A DNA stretch of 64,000 bases, taken from the NCBI GenBank assembly GCA_903893795.1, contig CAITNO010000101.1, positions 1 to 64,000 on the forward strand, written 5' to 3'. Shown piece by piece: positions 29,256 through 38,584 of this stretch (positions are counted from its first letter, which is position 1; the number at the start of each line of letters is the position of its first letter). Origin of the DNA: Candidatus Hydrogenedentota bacterium (GTDB taxonomy: Bacteria > Hydrogenedentota > Hydrogenedentia > Hydrogenedentales > CAITNO01). The notes beneath the pieces were generated by a model that saw only the letters and a program-made list of their open reading frames with translations, was not told the DNA's origin and did not search any database. The position numbers and the translations under genes were made by a program.

Positions 29256-30740
29256 CTAGCGCAGTTTGAGGGTGGCTAGACTCATCAGGGCAAACAGCAA
29301 CGCCACTATCCAGAAGCGCATCGTTACCTTGGTCTCCACCCATCCCAAAAGTTCAAAATGGTGGTGCAGCGGGGACATGCGGAACACGCGCCTGCCCGTG
29401 GTCTTGAAGGAGGCCACCTGGATGACCACACTGGCCGCCTCAAGCACGAATATGCCCGCCACCACGGGAAGCAGCAGTTCCTGTTTGGTCAGCAGGGCCA
29501 GCGCGCCGATGGCCCCGCCCAGCGCAAGCGAACCGGTGTCGCCCATGAACACCTCGGCGGGGTGCCCGTTGAACCACAAAAAGCCTAGTCCCGTGCCCAG
29601 CAGTGCGGCGCCGAAAACAAAGAGCTCGCTGGCTTCGGGCACGTAGGTCAGGTAGAGGTAATGGGACCAGTCGGCGCGGCTCACAATGTAGGCAATCCCC
29701 GCATAGGTCAGGATGGAGATCACACCGACGCCCGCGGCCAGTCCGTCAAGCCCGTCGGTCAAATTGACCGCGTTGGAAATGCTGACCATCAATATGATGA
29801 CAAAGAGAATGTAGAAGACCCCCAGTGGGATGAAAAGGTTCTTGAATCCGGGCACGCCCACTTTGGTGTGCAGGTCGGGCTCGCTGGCCGCGATGGCTTT
29901 GGGAAAGGCCGCCTCCACAAGCAGGCGGTTCATGCGAATGAGGTCGCGCGGGCTGAGTTTGTCCGCGCCCTGCTGGCAGAATGAGACCAGTTCCCGGTTG
30001 CGCAGTTCTTCCGGCCAGAGTTTTGGATCATAGAGGTCATGTCGGCGCAGGGTGTCGTTCAGCCCCTGCACCACCGCGAGCCGATCTTTCTCCGCGGTCA
30101 TCCCCTTGCCCGCCGCCTCGAAGAGCGCCGCCTTGACCTCCGCCGAAAAAGTGTCCCAAATCTTCTTGTGGGCCGTCATGTCAGGAGCGGCGGAAGCGCT
30201 TGAAAGCGCCGATTCCAGGCCCGGCCAGTCGATGATATCCCGGGGGGAAACGGCGGAGGCGCTGACGGTGATGGGGTTGAAGTAGAGATAGACGCCCAGC
30301 AGCAGCCCGGTGAGTATCTGGCCGATGAACTTGGCGCGGGCGCTCAGCCCGTCGTTGTGCTTGCGGCGCAGTTTTATATAGTCGTCGATAAAGCCCACCG
30401 TGCCCAGCATCAGGATTACGAACATGGACAGCCAGAGCAGGCGGTTGGAAAGCCGTCCCCAGAGCAGCAATGACAGCAGCGTGCCGCCAATGATCATCAC
30501 GCCGCCCATGGTCGGCGTGCCCGCCTTGCCCTTGTGCAGGGCGTGCAGGTCGGCCACATGGTCCTTCTTGATGAACTGGCCGATCTTGAGTTCGCGCAGC
30601 CGGCGGATGATCATCGGCCCAAAGACCAGGCAAAACAGAAATCCGGTGACGGCGGCGCCGCCCGCGCGGACAGTGTGATAACTCAGCACGTTGAGCGCGC
30701 CGAACCAGGGTTCCAGCATGTCGGCCAAATAGTAAAACAT
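29256..30740 (-). CDS. mraY: Phospho-N-acetylmuramoyl-pentapeptide transferase (MraY) with large insertion
   Basis: Integral membrane enzyme forming lipid I. Family motifs are HALHKGKAGTPTMGG (66-80), GFIDDYIKL with D119/D120, SNAVNLTDGLDGLA (322-335), FMGDTGSLALGG and the MSPLHHHFE loop. It is 494 residues, whereas family members are usually about 360. The excess is a charged, helix-prone block at about 157-290 between two membrane helices, containing EKDRLAVVQGLNDTLRRHDL and LSPRDLIRMNRLLVEAAF. All catalytic parts remain. Tight spacing with murF and murD is normal for a dcw cluster. Confidence 0.96.
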   Translation of the reverse strand: MFYYLADMLEPWFGALNVLSYHTVRAGGAAVTGFLFCLVFGPMIIRRLRELKIGQFIKKDHVADLHALHKGKAGTPTMGGVMIIGGTLLSLLLWGRLSNRLLWLSMFVILMLGTVGFIDDYIKLRRKHNDGLSARAKFIGQILTGLLLGVYLYFNPITVSASAVSPRDIIDWPGLESALSSASAAPDMTAHKKIWDTFSAEVKAALFEAAGKGMTAEKDRLAVVQGLNDTLRRHDLYDPKLWPEELRNRELVSFCQQGADKLSPRDLIRMNRLLVEAAFPKAIAASEPDLHTKVGVPGFKNLFIPLGVFYILFVIILMVSISNAVNLTDGLDGLAAGVGVISILTYAGIAYIVSRADWSHYLYLTYVPEASELFVFGAALLGTGLGFLWFNGHPAEVFMGDTGSLALGGAIGALALLTKQELLLPVVAGIFVLEAASVVIQVASFKTTGRRVFRMSPLHHHFELLGWVETKVTMRFWIVALLFALMSLATLKLR

Positions 30741-30769
30741 GAGTCTTGGGGTCCTGTCCGAAGCGGGGT

Positions 30770-32125
30770 TTAACCGCAGTACAACCGTTTCAATGCCTCA
30801 ATGACCGTCTCCATCCGCACGCCGCGTGATCCCTTGACCAGCAGCGCGTCGCCGGGGCCGGCCACCCGGCGCACCGCCTGTGCGATCGCCTCATGATCGT
30901 CCAACGCCTCCACATGCGGCACGCCCGCTTCCGAAGCGCCTTCCGCCATCTCGGCCCCGTGGGGGCCGTAGGCAAACAGATGTTTGACGCCAAAACGCCC
31001 GGCCGCGCGCCCCACCTCCCGGTGTAGATCCCCCGCGGCCGCGCCAAGTTCCAGCATTTCACCGAGCACGGCGATGCGCGCCCCGGCGACCCACCGGTCC
31101 GCAAGCGCCTCCAGCGCGGCCGCCATGCTCGCCGGATTGGCGTTGTACGAGTCGTCCAGCACAGTCAACGGGCCGACGGAAAGTGTCTTGAAGCGGCTCA
31201 GCGACGCGCAGGCGGCGCGCAACGGAGCCTCCATTTCCTCCACGCCGTGGCGGAGCGCCACAGACAGGGCCAGCAGCACGTTGGTCGCATGGGCACGCAC
31301 GGCCAACGGCAGACGCAAAACGCCCACCGGGTCGATGTCCAACACCATCTCCCCCGCCTCGTCAAAGGAGCAGTTGCGCAGCACCACATCGCCGTGGGTG
31401 CCAAAATAGGTCTTGGGTCCGGGGTGCTTCTCTGCCATGGCCAGGCACCAGGGATTGTCCACGTTCACATAGAAGTGACCGCCCGGGACAAGGCCCGCAA
31501 CGATTTCCGCCTTGGCCCGGGCCACGCCTTCGACCGTGCCAAACCCTTCCAGATGGGCCGGAGCGACGATGGTCACCGCCGCCTCGTCAGGCCGGGCCAT
31601 GCGGCAAAGGTCGGCAATTTCGCCCGCATGGTTGGCGCCCATCTCGATAACGGCATACCGTGTGCTTTCGTCCATGTGGAGCAGCGAAAGCGGACAGCCA
31701 ATGTCATTGTTGAGGTTGCCCAGCGTCTTCACCACGGGATACTTGGATGCAAGCAGGGCCGCGGTCAGATCTTTTGACGTTGTCTTTCCGCTGGAACCGG
31801 TGATGGCGATTACCGTCGCCGAACACCGCGAACGGTGCCACGCAGCAAAGCCCTGAAGGCTGCGCAACGGTGACTCGACAACCACGCACGGGCCGCCGGT
31901 GTCGGGCCGTTCACAAACAGCCGCCAAGGCGCCTTTTTCAAAAGCCTTCGGCACAAAAGTGTTGCCGTCAAAGTTCTCGCCCGACAGGGCAAAAAACACG
32001 TCGCCCGGACGCAGGGTCCGGGTGTCGGTGGAGACGCCGGAGAAAGCGAGCGTTGAGACGCCGTGCTCCGGGGCTCTTGCGCCGACGGCGTGGGCCAACT
32101 CTCCCAATGTATAGGTCCAACTCAT
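30770..32125 (-). CDS. murF: UDP-N-acetylmuramoyl-tripeptide:D-alanyl-D-alanine ligase
   Basis: Cytoplasmic Mur ligase of 451 residues adding D-Ala-D-Ala. The ATP loop ITGSSGKTTSKDL lies in the central domain. IEMGANHAGEIADLC and VLDDSYNANPASMAAAL are MurF signatures. The ATG overlaps the murE TGA. Length and order of domains are ordinary. Confidence 0.96.
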   Translation of the reverse strand: MSWTYTLGELAHAVGARAPEHGVSTLAFSGVSTDTRTLRPGDVFFALSGENFDGNTFVPKAFEKGALAAVCERPDTGGPCVVVESPLRSLQGFAAWHRSRCSATVIAITGSSGKTTSKDLTAALLASKYPVVKTLGNLNNDIGCPLSLLHMDESTRYAVIEMGANHAGEIADLCRMARPDEAAVTIVAPAHLEGFGTVEGVARAKAEIVAGLVPGGHFYVNVDNPWCLAMAEKHPGPKTYFGTHGDVVLRNCSFDEAGEMVLDIDPVGVLRLPLAVRAHATNVLLALSVALRHGVEEMEAPLRAACASLSRFKTLSVGPLTVLDDSYNANPASMAAALEALADRWVAGARIAVLGEMLELGAAAGDLHREVGRAAGRFGVKHLFAYGPHGAEMAEGASEAGVPHVEALDDHEAIAQAVRRVAGPGDALLVKGSRGVRMETVIEALKRLYCG

Positions 32126-33618
32126 GGATTCAGCGCCTTCAGTGCCGCCATGGCCTCTTCACGGTCATCGAAATGATGCCGCTCCGTGCCGATGATTTGA
32201 TAGTTCTCGTGCCCTTTGCCGGCGATCATGACGAGGTCTCCCGGTTTGGCAAGCGCCACGGCCCTGCGTATCGCCTCTTCCCGCGATTCAATCACGAGGT
32301 AGTCGTCGCCCTTGCGCCTGTCGGCGTGCTGCATGCCCACCTCCACGTCCAGCAGAATGCGGTGCGGGTCCTCGGTGCGGGGGTTGTCGGAGGTGAGAAT
32401 GCAGAAATCCGACAAAGAGGCGGCCACGCCGCCCATTTTCGGGCGCTTGCCCTTGTCGCGGTCGCCACCGCATCCGAACACCGTGATGATGCGCCCCGTG
32501 CACAGCGCGCGCGCCGCGCGCAGCACGTTGGACAGCCCATCGTCCGTATGAGCATAGTCGACGATGACATAAAAGGGTTGTCCCGCGTCAACGGACTCGA
32601 AACGTCCCGCCACGCTGGGCAAAGTGCCGAGCCCCCCGGCCACGGTTTCCACCGGCACCCCCAGTCCCGCGCAAAGCGCGGCCGCGCACAACACATTGGA
32701 CAGGTTGTGATGGCCGATAAGGCGGGTGCGGGCGTCGGCAGAACCGAAAGGCGTGACCAGCCTGAACGATGCCCCGCCAAAATCGAGGCGCACTTTCTCG
32801 GCGCGCACGTCGCCGCCTGCACCGTACCGGTAGCAGGGCACGCGCGACGCGTCCGAAAAATGGGGCGTTGCCGGGTCTTCCGCGTTGGCCACGGTGAAAC
32901 GTGGATTGTGCTTCATGTCGGCAGACGCTTCGATGCGGCGGAAGAGTTTCAGTTTGGCGGCGAGGTAGTTTTCCATGTCGCCGTGGTAGTCGAGATGGTC
33001 GCGGGTAAGATTGGTGAAAGCCGCCGCTGTGAAACGCAGACCGGCCACACGCTCCTGTTCGAGCGCGATGGAACTGACCTCCATGACCACGTGCGTGTGG
33101 CCCGCGGTCTCGGCGCGGACGAACATGTCGGCGAGGTCCTCGGCAAAAGGCGTGGTGTGGGGCGCATTGTAAAGCGTGCCGCCGATTTCGTAGCCGATGG
33201 TGCCGAAGTTGGCGCAGGAATGACCGGCGTGGTTGAGGACGGCGCGCACGAGGTGGCAGGTGCTGGTTTTGCCGTTGGTCCCGGTGACGCCGAGCACGCG
33301 CAGGCGTGCCGTGGGGTCGTCCGCCAGCGCCTGGGCGACCACGCCTGCGGCGGCGCGCGCGTCGGCCACGCGCAAATAGGGCAGACCGCAAAGCTCGGCA
33401 AGTCCCGCCCTGCCGCCAATGATCGCCGCGGCGCCGGACGCGGCGGCCTGGGCGGCAAAATCATGGCCGTCGGCATGCGCACCCGGAGACGCCACAAACA
33501 GGGCCCCCGGACGCACGCGCCGCGAGTCCTCGGTAACCGAGGACAGGCTGAACGCGACGCCGCCGGGAAGGTCAATCCCGAGCAGGCTACATAATTCGCA
33601 TGGTGTCAGAGTCCTCAT
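32122..33618 (-). CDS. murE: UDP-MurNAc-L-alanyl-D-glutamate:meso-diaminopimelate ligase
   Basis: Cytoplasmic Mur ligase of 498 residues. The ATP loop GVTGTNGKTST is at 110-120, MEVSSIAL follows, and VDYAHTDDGLSNVL is at 353-366. The substrate-selecting DNPR at 411-414 indicates meso-diaminopimelate, not lysine. The start ATG 33618 has AGGAAG upstream and lies inside the ftsI 3' end, so the two genes overlap by 32 bases. Confidence 0.96.
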   Translation of the reverse strand: MRTLTPCELCSLLGIDLPGGVAFSLSSVTEDSRRVRPGALFVASPGAHADGHDFAAQAAASGAAAIIGGRAGLAELCGLPYLRVADARAAAGVVAQALADDPTARLRVLGVTGTNGKTSTCHLVRAVLNHAGHSCANFGTIGYEIGGTLYNAPHTTPFAEDLADMFVRAETAGHTHVVMEVSSIALEQERVAGLRFTAAAFTNLTRDHLDYHGDMENYLAAKLKLFRRIEASADMKHNPRFTVANAEDPATPHFSDASRVPCYRYGAGGDVRAEKVRLDFGGASFRLVTPFGSADARTRLIGHHNLSNVLCAAALCAGLGVPVETVAGGLGTLPSVAGRFESVDAGQPFYVIVDYAHTDDGLSNVLRAARALCTGRIITVFGCGGDRDKGKRPKMGGVAASLSDFCILTSDNPRTEDPHRILLDVEVGMQHADRRKGDDYLVIESREEAIRRAVALAKPGDLVMIAGKGHENYQIIGTERHHFDDREEAMAALKALNP

Positions 33619-35998
33619 TTTCTTCCTGCGGTTCGGGCTTGGGCTGTGGCGGTGTTTGCGGCTGGGGGACGGTGGCGGCGGGCACCGCACCGGGTGTTTC
33701 CTGTTTGTTCGGAGGCTGGTTTCCCTCTATAATCTCTGTTTTGGAACGGAAGCGCAGCGCGCACACGGTGACGTTTTCGAGACTGGCTCCGGGCGGGGGG
33801 GTCTGTTCCACCACCCAGCCCGCGCCGCGGGCGTCAAGGGGCATGCCGATCCGCTGCAGACGCTCACAGGCCTGGCGCTTGCTCAGGCCGTGCAGGTCGG
33901 GCATCACGGTTGCCATTTTCCCACCGTCATGCCGCGCCACCAGTTGCAGCCCGTCGAGCGGTGTGATGAGCGCGTCAAGTGACGCATCGAGCGAGTCGGG
34001 GTCGGGCGGCGGCGCGACCGTGTCGGCGTCGGCCTCTTCGGCAGGCTCGGAGGGCTTGAGGTCAACCGTCTTCTTCTTGGGTTCGGCCTTCTTTTGCGCG
34101 GCGAGCGCGGTCTTCTGCTGCTTCTCGTAGGCCGCCACCACCTCCGGATCCGTCACCGGGTCCTTGGGCACACCGAGTTTCACCAGCGCGCTGTGCATGA
34201 CGTTGGCGAACACAGGGCCGCACACATAGCCGCCGTAACGCAGCTTTATGCCCGGCTCCTGGATGACGATGACGACCACCAGTTGCGGGTCTATCAGGGG
34301 TGCAAATCCGGCGAAGACCGCAGTGTAACGGTTTGGATCAAATCCGCCGCCCTCCGATTTGGGCCGGGCCATCTGGGCGGTGCCGGTCTTGCCGCAGGCG
34401 CGGTAATCCATAATATTTGCCGCCGTGCCGGTGCCGTGAAGCACGACACCATGGCACAGTTCCTGCATGGTGCGGGCGGTTTCAGGTCGTAAGATGCGTT
34501 GCGGTGGCTCCGCTTCGTGCTGGTAGGTGACGGTGCCATCGCGCGCCACGGCGCGTTCGACATAATAGGGCTCCACCAGGTAACCGCCGTTGGCGATGAC
34601 AGCATAGGCCCGGCCAAGCTGCGGCATGGTGACAGAGATTTCCTGGCCCATGGGCAGGGAACCCATGGACAGGCGCGACCAAGACTTGAGCGGCTGGAGC
34701 AGGCCCCGGCTCTCCCCTACGAAGTCATGCGAGGTCTTCCGGCCGAAACCGAACCTCTTAATCCAGTACTCAAACCGCTCGTCACCGATCTTGGAGGCCA
34801 CTTTAATCATGGCGATGTTGCTGGATTGGGCAAAGCACTCCGAAAACGGAATGACTCCCAATTTGTGGAAATCCTTGATCAAATGCCCGTAGGGATTAAA
34901 AGAACCGCCTTCACAGTCAACCATGGTGGTGGTCGTTATAAGGCCAAGTTCGAGCGCGGCGGCGGCGGTCACGATCTTGAAGGAGGAACCGGGCTCAAAC
35001 ACGTCGATAATGGCCCGGTTCTTGCGCAGTTCGGGGGGAGTCTTGTTGTAATCATTCGGGTCGAAGGCGGGGCGGGTGGCCATGGCCAGCACGGCGCCAT
35101 CGTGGGGATCCATCACGATGCCCATGGCCGCCTTCGACTGCGTTTCCGCCATGCGGGCGTCCAGCGCCTCCTCCAGGCTGTGCTGGATGCCGATATCAAT
35201 GGTCAACTGCAGCATCTCGCCACCGCTGCCCTCGGTGTAATTGAGGATATCCGAGGTGAGCATATTGCGGCCGTTGTCCACCTTCGCGCGAAACATCCCG
35301 GGCTTTGCCGCCAGGTGCTTGTCGTAGCTTCTCTCCAGTCCCTCGGCGGCCTCCCCGGTGCGCTTTACAAATCCGAGCAGGTGTGCGGCGCTGTCGTGTT
35401 GGGGATAGGTGCGAACAGGGTCCATGACTACGGAAACGGCCCCAAGGCTCTTCTTGTCTATTTCCGCAAAATCGGGGTCTTGCAGGTTTGGGACCCACCG
35501 CTGGATGATGTTCAGCTTGCGGGTGTTCCCCTCTTTGTCTTTCTTCCGGAGCTTCTCGTCAAGGTCCTCGCGGGACATGCCGATCTTTCCGTTCAGGTAG
35601 GTAATCAGGTCCTCTTTTTCGACCAATATCCTCGGTTTCTTTCCTGAAGGCGTTTTTTCGTCGGCAGGCTTTTCGTCGCTGTTCTTGTCGGCGACAAGGC
35701 GGGGATCCACCCACAGTGAGGGCGCGGGATTGCTGTTGGTGGCGAGAACAACTCCGTTGCGGTCAAAGATTTCGCCGCGCGGCTCCAGAGGATGAATCAG
35801 GGCAATATGCTTCCGTTCCTCATCGGTGAGCAGATTGCCGGGATTGAGGTGCACCATGACCAGGCGCAGTGACACCAAAACGAAAGCGGCGAAGAAGGCG
35901 ACGCGCAGCCAGCGCACGCTTTGCTGGTGCCCCAGGGTGATGGGGTAGTCCAGTCCTTCCATGGGGGTAAAGTCAAGATTAAGTCGGCGTTTTTTCAT
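33587..35998 (-). CDS. ftsI: Septal peptidoglycan transpeptidase FtsI (class B PBP) with PASTA tail
   Basis: Periplasmic transpeptidase anchored by one N-terminal helix (about 31-50). The pedestal domain contains a charged insert (about 103-165, rich in Lys/Glu/Asp). The active site has SSFK with Ser338, SSN further on, and GKTGTA. After the catalytic domain come a Lys/Glu/Pro linker, a PASTA-like domain (MPDLHGLSKRQACERL region) and a Pro/Gln-rich end. The 803-residue form starts at ATG 35998; an ATG at 36058 would add 20 residues, and neither has a strong ribosome binding site. Tails with PASTA are more typical of Gram-positive and spore-former PBPs. Confidence 0.94.
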   Translation of the reverse strand: MKKRRLNLDFTPMEGLDYPITLGHQQSVRWLRVAFFAAFVLVSLRLVMVHLNPGNLLTDEERKHIALIHPLEPRGEIFDRNGVVLATNSNPAPSLWVDPRLVADKNSDEKPADEKTPSGKKPRILVEKEDLITYLNGKIGMSREDLDEKLRKKDKEGNTRKLNIIQRWVPNLQDPDFAEIDKKSLGAVSVVMDPVRTYPQHDSAAHLLGFVKRTGEAAEGLERSYDKHLAAKPGMFRAKVDNGRNMLTSDILNYTEGSGGEMLQLTIDIGIQHSLEEALDARMAETQSKAAMGIVMDPHDGAVLAMATRPAFDPNDYNKTPPELRKNRAIIDVFEPGSSFKIVTAAAALELGLITTTTMVDCEGGSFNPYGHLIKDFHKLGVIPFSECFAQSSNIAMIKVASKIGDERFEYWIKRFGFGRKTSHDFVGESRGLLQPLKSWSRLSMGSLPMGQEISVTMPQLGRAYAVIANGGYLVEPYYVERAVARDGTVTYQHEAEPPQRILRPETARTMQELCHGVVLHGTGTAANIMDYRACGKTGTAQMARPKSEGGGFDPNRYTAVFAGFAPLIDPQLVVVIVIQEPGIKLRYGGYVCGPVFANVMHSALVKLGVPKDPVTDPEVVAAYEKQQKTALAAQKKAEPKKKTVDLKPSEPAEEADADTVAPPPDPDSLDASLDALITPLDGLQLVARHDGGKMATVMPDLHGLSKRQACERLQRIGMPLDARGAGWVVEQTPPPGASLENVTVCALRFRSKTEIIEGNQPPNKQETPGAVPAATVPQPQTPPQPKPEPQEENEDSDTMRIM

Positions 35999-36065
35999 GG
36001 CATTGCATCCGTTCAGCGCAGGTTGTGCCCCTGCCCGCCGTTCAGCGGCGGCCTGCATGCCCCGT

Positions 36066-36710
36066 TTAGAGTCTGGGCCGCAGGTCTTTCGACGGCGTGT
36101 CGGGGGGATCGAGGTCCGTTATCTGTTCCTTGGGAAGATCAAGCACGGTGGGTTTCACGGCGGTATTTCCGCCAGAAAGGGAGGCCACCGCCACAGCAGG
36201 CACCACCGTCGGTGCGGGGGGATTCATGGACGCGGATACGGTCGGCGCCGGAGGGGGCGTTGACTTAATCACGGGCACAGCCACGGCCGACACGATGGAC
36301 ACGGATGGAGTGGGCGTCCGGCCAATGGGCGCTGGCCCTGTGGCGGCCAACTCCAGCCCTCCATTCGGGGCGCGTTCCCCCGTCCCAGGCATCGGCGTGT
36401 CGGGATGGGCGATGACGTTCTGTATCTGTTGCGGATCGGGAAACACCATGTTGAATTGCTTGATGATTTCAGTAACCCGGCTGACATTCGTCCACATGGC
36501 CTGTTCAAACTTGGCCTTGTCCAGTTCGGCGGTGAGGTGCCTCCGCTGCGAGACAAGCCTGCCGAAATCATAGTCTGTGTGGCGGATGGTGATGCCGAGC
36601 AGCGTGTCTTTCGCGATAACCGCAAAGACCGCCAGCAACGGTGACCAGACCAGCCACCGGTACAGCGCCCGCCGAATCTCATTAATGGTCAGTTTCTTGG
36701 GTGGAGCCAT
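36066..36710 (-). CDS. ftsL: FtsL-like cell division protein with Pro/Ala-rich tail
   Basis: A bitopic protein of 214 residues between rsmH and ftsI, the classical ftsL slot. A short basic N-terminus precedes a membrane span (about 19-40), then a helical, coiled-coil-prone segment (about 45-95, SQRRHLTAELDKAKFEQAM) as in FtsL. Unlike usual FtsL of about 100 residues, it continues with roughly 110 residues of low-complexity Pro/Ala/Val/Thr-rich sequence. Assignment rests on position and topology more than sequence similarity. Confidence 0.75.
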   Translation of the reverse strand: MAPPKKLTINEIRRALYRWLVWSPLLAVFAVIAKDTLLGITIRHTDYDFGRLVSQRRHLTAELDKAKFEQAMWTNVSRVTEIIKQFNMVFPDPQQIQNVIAHPDTPMPGTGERAPNGGLELAATGPAPIGRTPTPSVSIVSAVAVPVIKSTPPPAPTVSASMNPPAPTVVPAVAVASLSGGNTAVKPTVLDLPKEQITDLDPPDTPSKDLRPRL

Positions 36711-36713
36711 TTC

Positions 36714-37670
36714 CTACTCCTCTATTGCGGCCGCCGCGCGCCGCTCCGCCACCCGCATCTTGGCGCTTTTCGCCCGCGGGTTTAACCTTGCCTCATCCTC
36801 GGACGGTGTGACCGGACCGGACACCGGCAATCGCAGTCGCGGGCCGCGCACCGAGCGCACCCGCCCGTCCCGTGTCAGCTCCTTTTCGAGCCGCGACCAC
36901 GCGCGGAATGCGTCTTTGACAACGCGGTCCTCGCCCGAATGGAACGAAATCACCACCAGACGCCCGCCGGGGTTCAGCACGTCCACCGCTGCTTCCAATC
37001 CCCTGCGCAGGCACTCAAGTTCCCGGTTCACCGCAATGCGCACCGCCTGAAAGACCGTCCGGACCTCGCCGGGCTCGCCGCGCACAAAATCGAGCGTGTC
37101 GCGCACCGCCGCCGCCAAGTCTCCGGTGCGGTTCATGCGGCCCGCGCGCTGCCGTTCCAGGATCACTTTGGCGATGCGGCGCGCCGGACCCACATCGCCC
37201 AGGTCGCGCAGTGCCGCCGCCAATGCCTCTTCTGAAACCGAAGCCAGCCACTCTGCCGCGCTCGGCCCCGAGCCTGGGTCCATGCGCATATCGAGGGGGC
37301 CGTCCTCCTGAAAAGAGAAACCGCGTTCGGCACGGTCGATCTGCATGCTCGACACGCCCGCGTCGATTAGCACCCCGTCCACACCGTGAATGTCCTCATC
37401 ACGGAGAACCTGATTCAAATCACTGTAGTTTGCGTGCACCACGCACGCTTGGGGAAAATTCTTGAGCCGTTCCCCCGCCATCGCCACCGCCGTCGCGTCA
37501 CGGTCCAGCGAGACCAGCCGTCCGGTGTCAAGGAGTGCGGCGATCAGCGCCGAATGCCCGCCCGCCCCCGCAGTCGCGTCCACGTAGGTTCCATCGGGCC
37601 GAATCGCCAGCCAATGGAGCGCCTCCTGCGCCATTACGGGTATATGGGGTGCTCGCTGGTGGGATGACAC
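36714..37670 (-). CDS. rsmH: 16S rRNA (cytosine-1402-N4)-methyltransferase
   Basis: Cytoplasmic SAM-dependent methyltransferase (MraW). It opens with HIPVMAQEALHWL, followed by the SAM motif YVDATAGAGGHS, LVSLDRDATAV, and GVLIDAGVSSMQIDRAERGF. The C-terminal VVISFHSGEDRVVK is diagnostic. The likely start is GTG 37670, eight bases after GGGGGAG; GTG 37679 is possible. About 318 residues, ordinary length. Confidence 0.95.
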   Translation of the reverse strand: MSSHQRAPHIPVMAQEALHWLAIRPDGTYVDATAGAGGHSALIAALLDTGRLVSLDRDATAVAMAGERLKNFPQACVVHANYSDLNQVLRDEDIHGVDGVLIDAGVSSMQIDRAERGFSFQEDGPLDMRMDPGSGPSAAEWLASVSEEALAAALRDLGDVGPARRIAKVILERQRAGRMNRTGDLAAAVRDTLDFVRGEPGEVRTVFQAVRIAVNRELECLRRGLEAAVDVLNPGGRLVVISFHSGEDRVVKDAFRAWSRLEKELTRDGRVRSVRGPRLRLPVSGPVTPSEDEARLNPRAKSAKMRVAERRAAAAIEE

Positions 37671-37708
37671 GAACCACACTCCCCCGCGTCAGACCCTGCG
37701 GTCGGACT

Positions 37709-38062
37709 TCAGGCGGCCGCCTGTTTCGTGCAGCCCTGGATCGCCTGAAGCTCCGTTTCGTAGCAGTTGAACACATGGGACAGCCCCATCAACCGCAGCA
37801 GCCTGCGCATATAAACACTGAGGCAGGCGAGTTTGAGGTCGCCCTTGACCGCCTGCAACTGGCCCAGACGCTCGACCAACACACCGACGCCCATGTAGCT
37901 GACAAAAGCCACGCCTGCCACATTGAGCACCACGTTGGTGCGGCCCTGTGCAATGCATTCCATCAGTGCGAGGCGCAACACTTTCACGCCCTCTTCATTG
38001 ACGTCGCCGTGAGCCCTAAGCACCGTAACCGAACCGCTTTCAAGACGTTCAATGCTGATCAT
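37709..38062 (-). CDS. STAS-domain (anti-anti-sigma-like) protein inside the dcw cluster
   Basis: A single STAS domain of 117 residues (SpoIIAA/RsbV type). It begins MISIERLESGSVTVLRAHGD and ends in an Ala-rich tail. The region that normally carries the phosphorylated serine (D-S-S-G) reads VSYMGVGVLVE, with Tyr56 at the serine position and Met57 after it, so phospho-switching by a kinase of the SpoIIAB type is unlikely. The ATG overlaps the mraZ TGA, and GAAGGA lies upstream. I do not know this gene as a usual member of dcw clusters. A structural or partner-binding role in division or envelope control is inferred. Confidence 0.85.
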   Translation of the reverse strand: MISIERLESGSVTVLRAHGDVNEEGVKVLRLALMECIAQGRTNVVLNVAGVAFVSYMGVGVLVERLGQLQAVKGDLKLACLSVYMRRLLRLMGLSHVFNCYETELQAIQGCTKQAAA

Positions 38063-38547
38063 GATTCTAATCCTTCTTTGGGTAGCCCAACCCCGGCACG
38101 GGGGCTTCGGAACAGTTCTTCCGCCGCCCGTTTGAAATTCTCCGCCTGACTTTCCTGGAATGCCGTCCAGCCTCGGGCACTCCAAAGTTCCAGGTGATCG
38201 CCTAAACCAAGAATCACAGCGTCCCGTTCGATCCCCGCATATTGGCGCAGCGGGGCGGGAATGCTAAAACGGTTATGGTTGTCTGACTTGACCACCGCCA
38301 CGCTTCCCAAGATGAAGCGCCGGAGGTCGTGCAGTCTGGGATGCAGTCCGGAAGGTGTCTCCAAGGTCTCCAGCGTCCGGACCACTTCCCTCCAACGCTC
38401 CTCGTGGAACATAAACAGCGCGCCGTCGTACCCCCTAGTCACATACCACAGCTCATGATTCAAATCATTCATTCGGGTCTTCAGATGCAAGGGCAGGTTT
38501 AGCCGCCCTTTATCATCGACCGAAGTGTTTGACTCACCGTAGTACAC
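38059..38547 (-). CDS. mraZ: Transcriptional regulator MraZ
   Basis: A 162-residue DNA-binding protein of the AbrB-like double-swapped fold and the first gene of the dcw cluster. It shows the two MraZ repeats: VDDKGRLNLPLHLKTRM at the N-terminus and NHNRFSIPAPLRQYAGI near 90-110. The start is GTG at 38547. In E. coli MraZ represses its own operon by binding repeated TGGGN boxes near the promoter; such boxes are present here at 38585-38599 and 38647-38661. Confidence 0.95.
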   Translation of the reverse strand: MYYGESNTSVDDKGRLNLPLHLKTRMNDLNHELWYVTRGYDGALFMFHEERWREVVRTLETLETPSGLHPRLHDLRRFILGSVAVVKSDNHNRFSIPAPLRQYAGIERDAVILGLGDHLELWSARGWTAFQESQAENFKRAAEELFRSPRAGVGLPKEGLES

Positions 38548-38584
38548 AGCCTGTAACCCCGATAGTTCTCATAACCTTTTCGCG

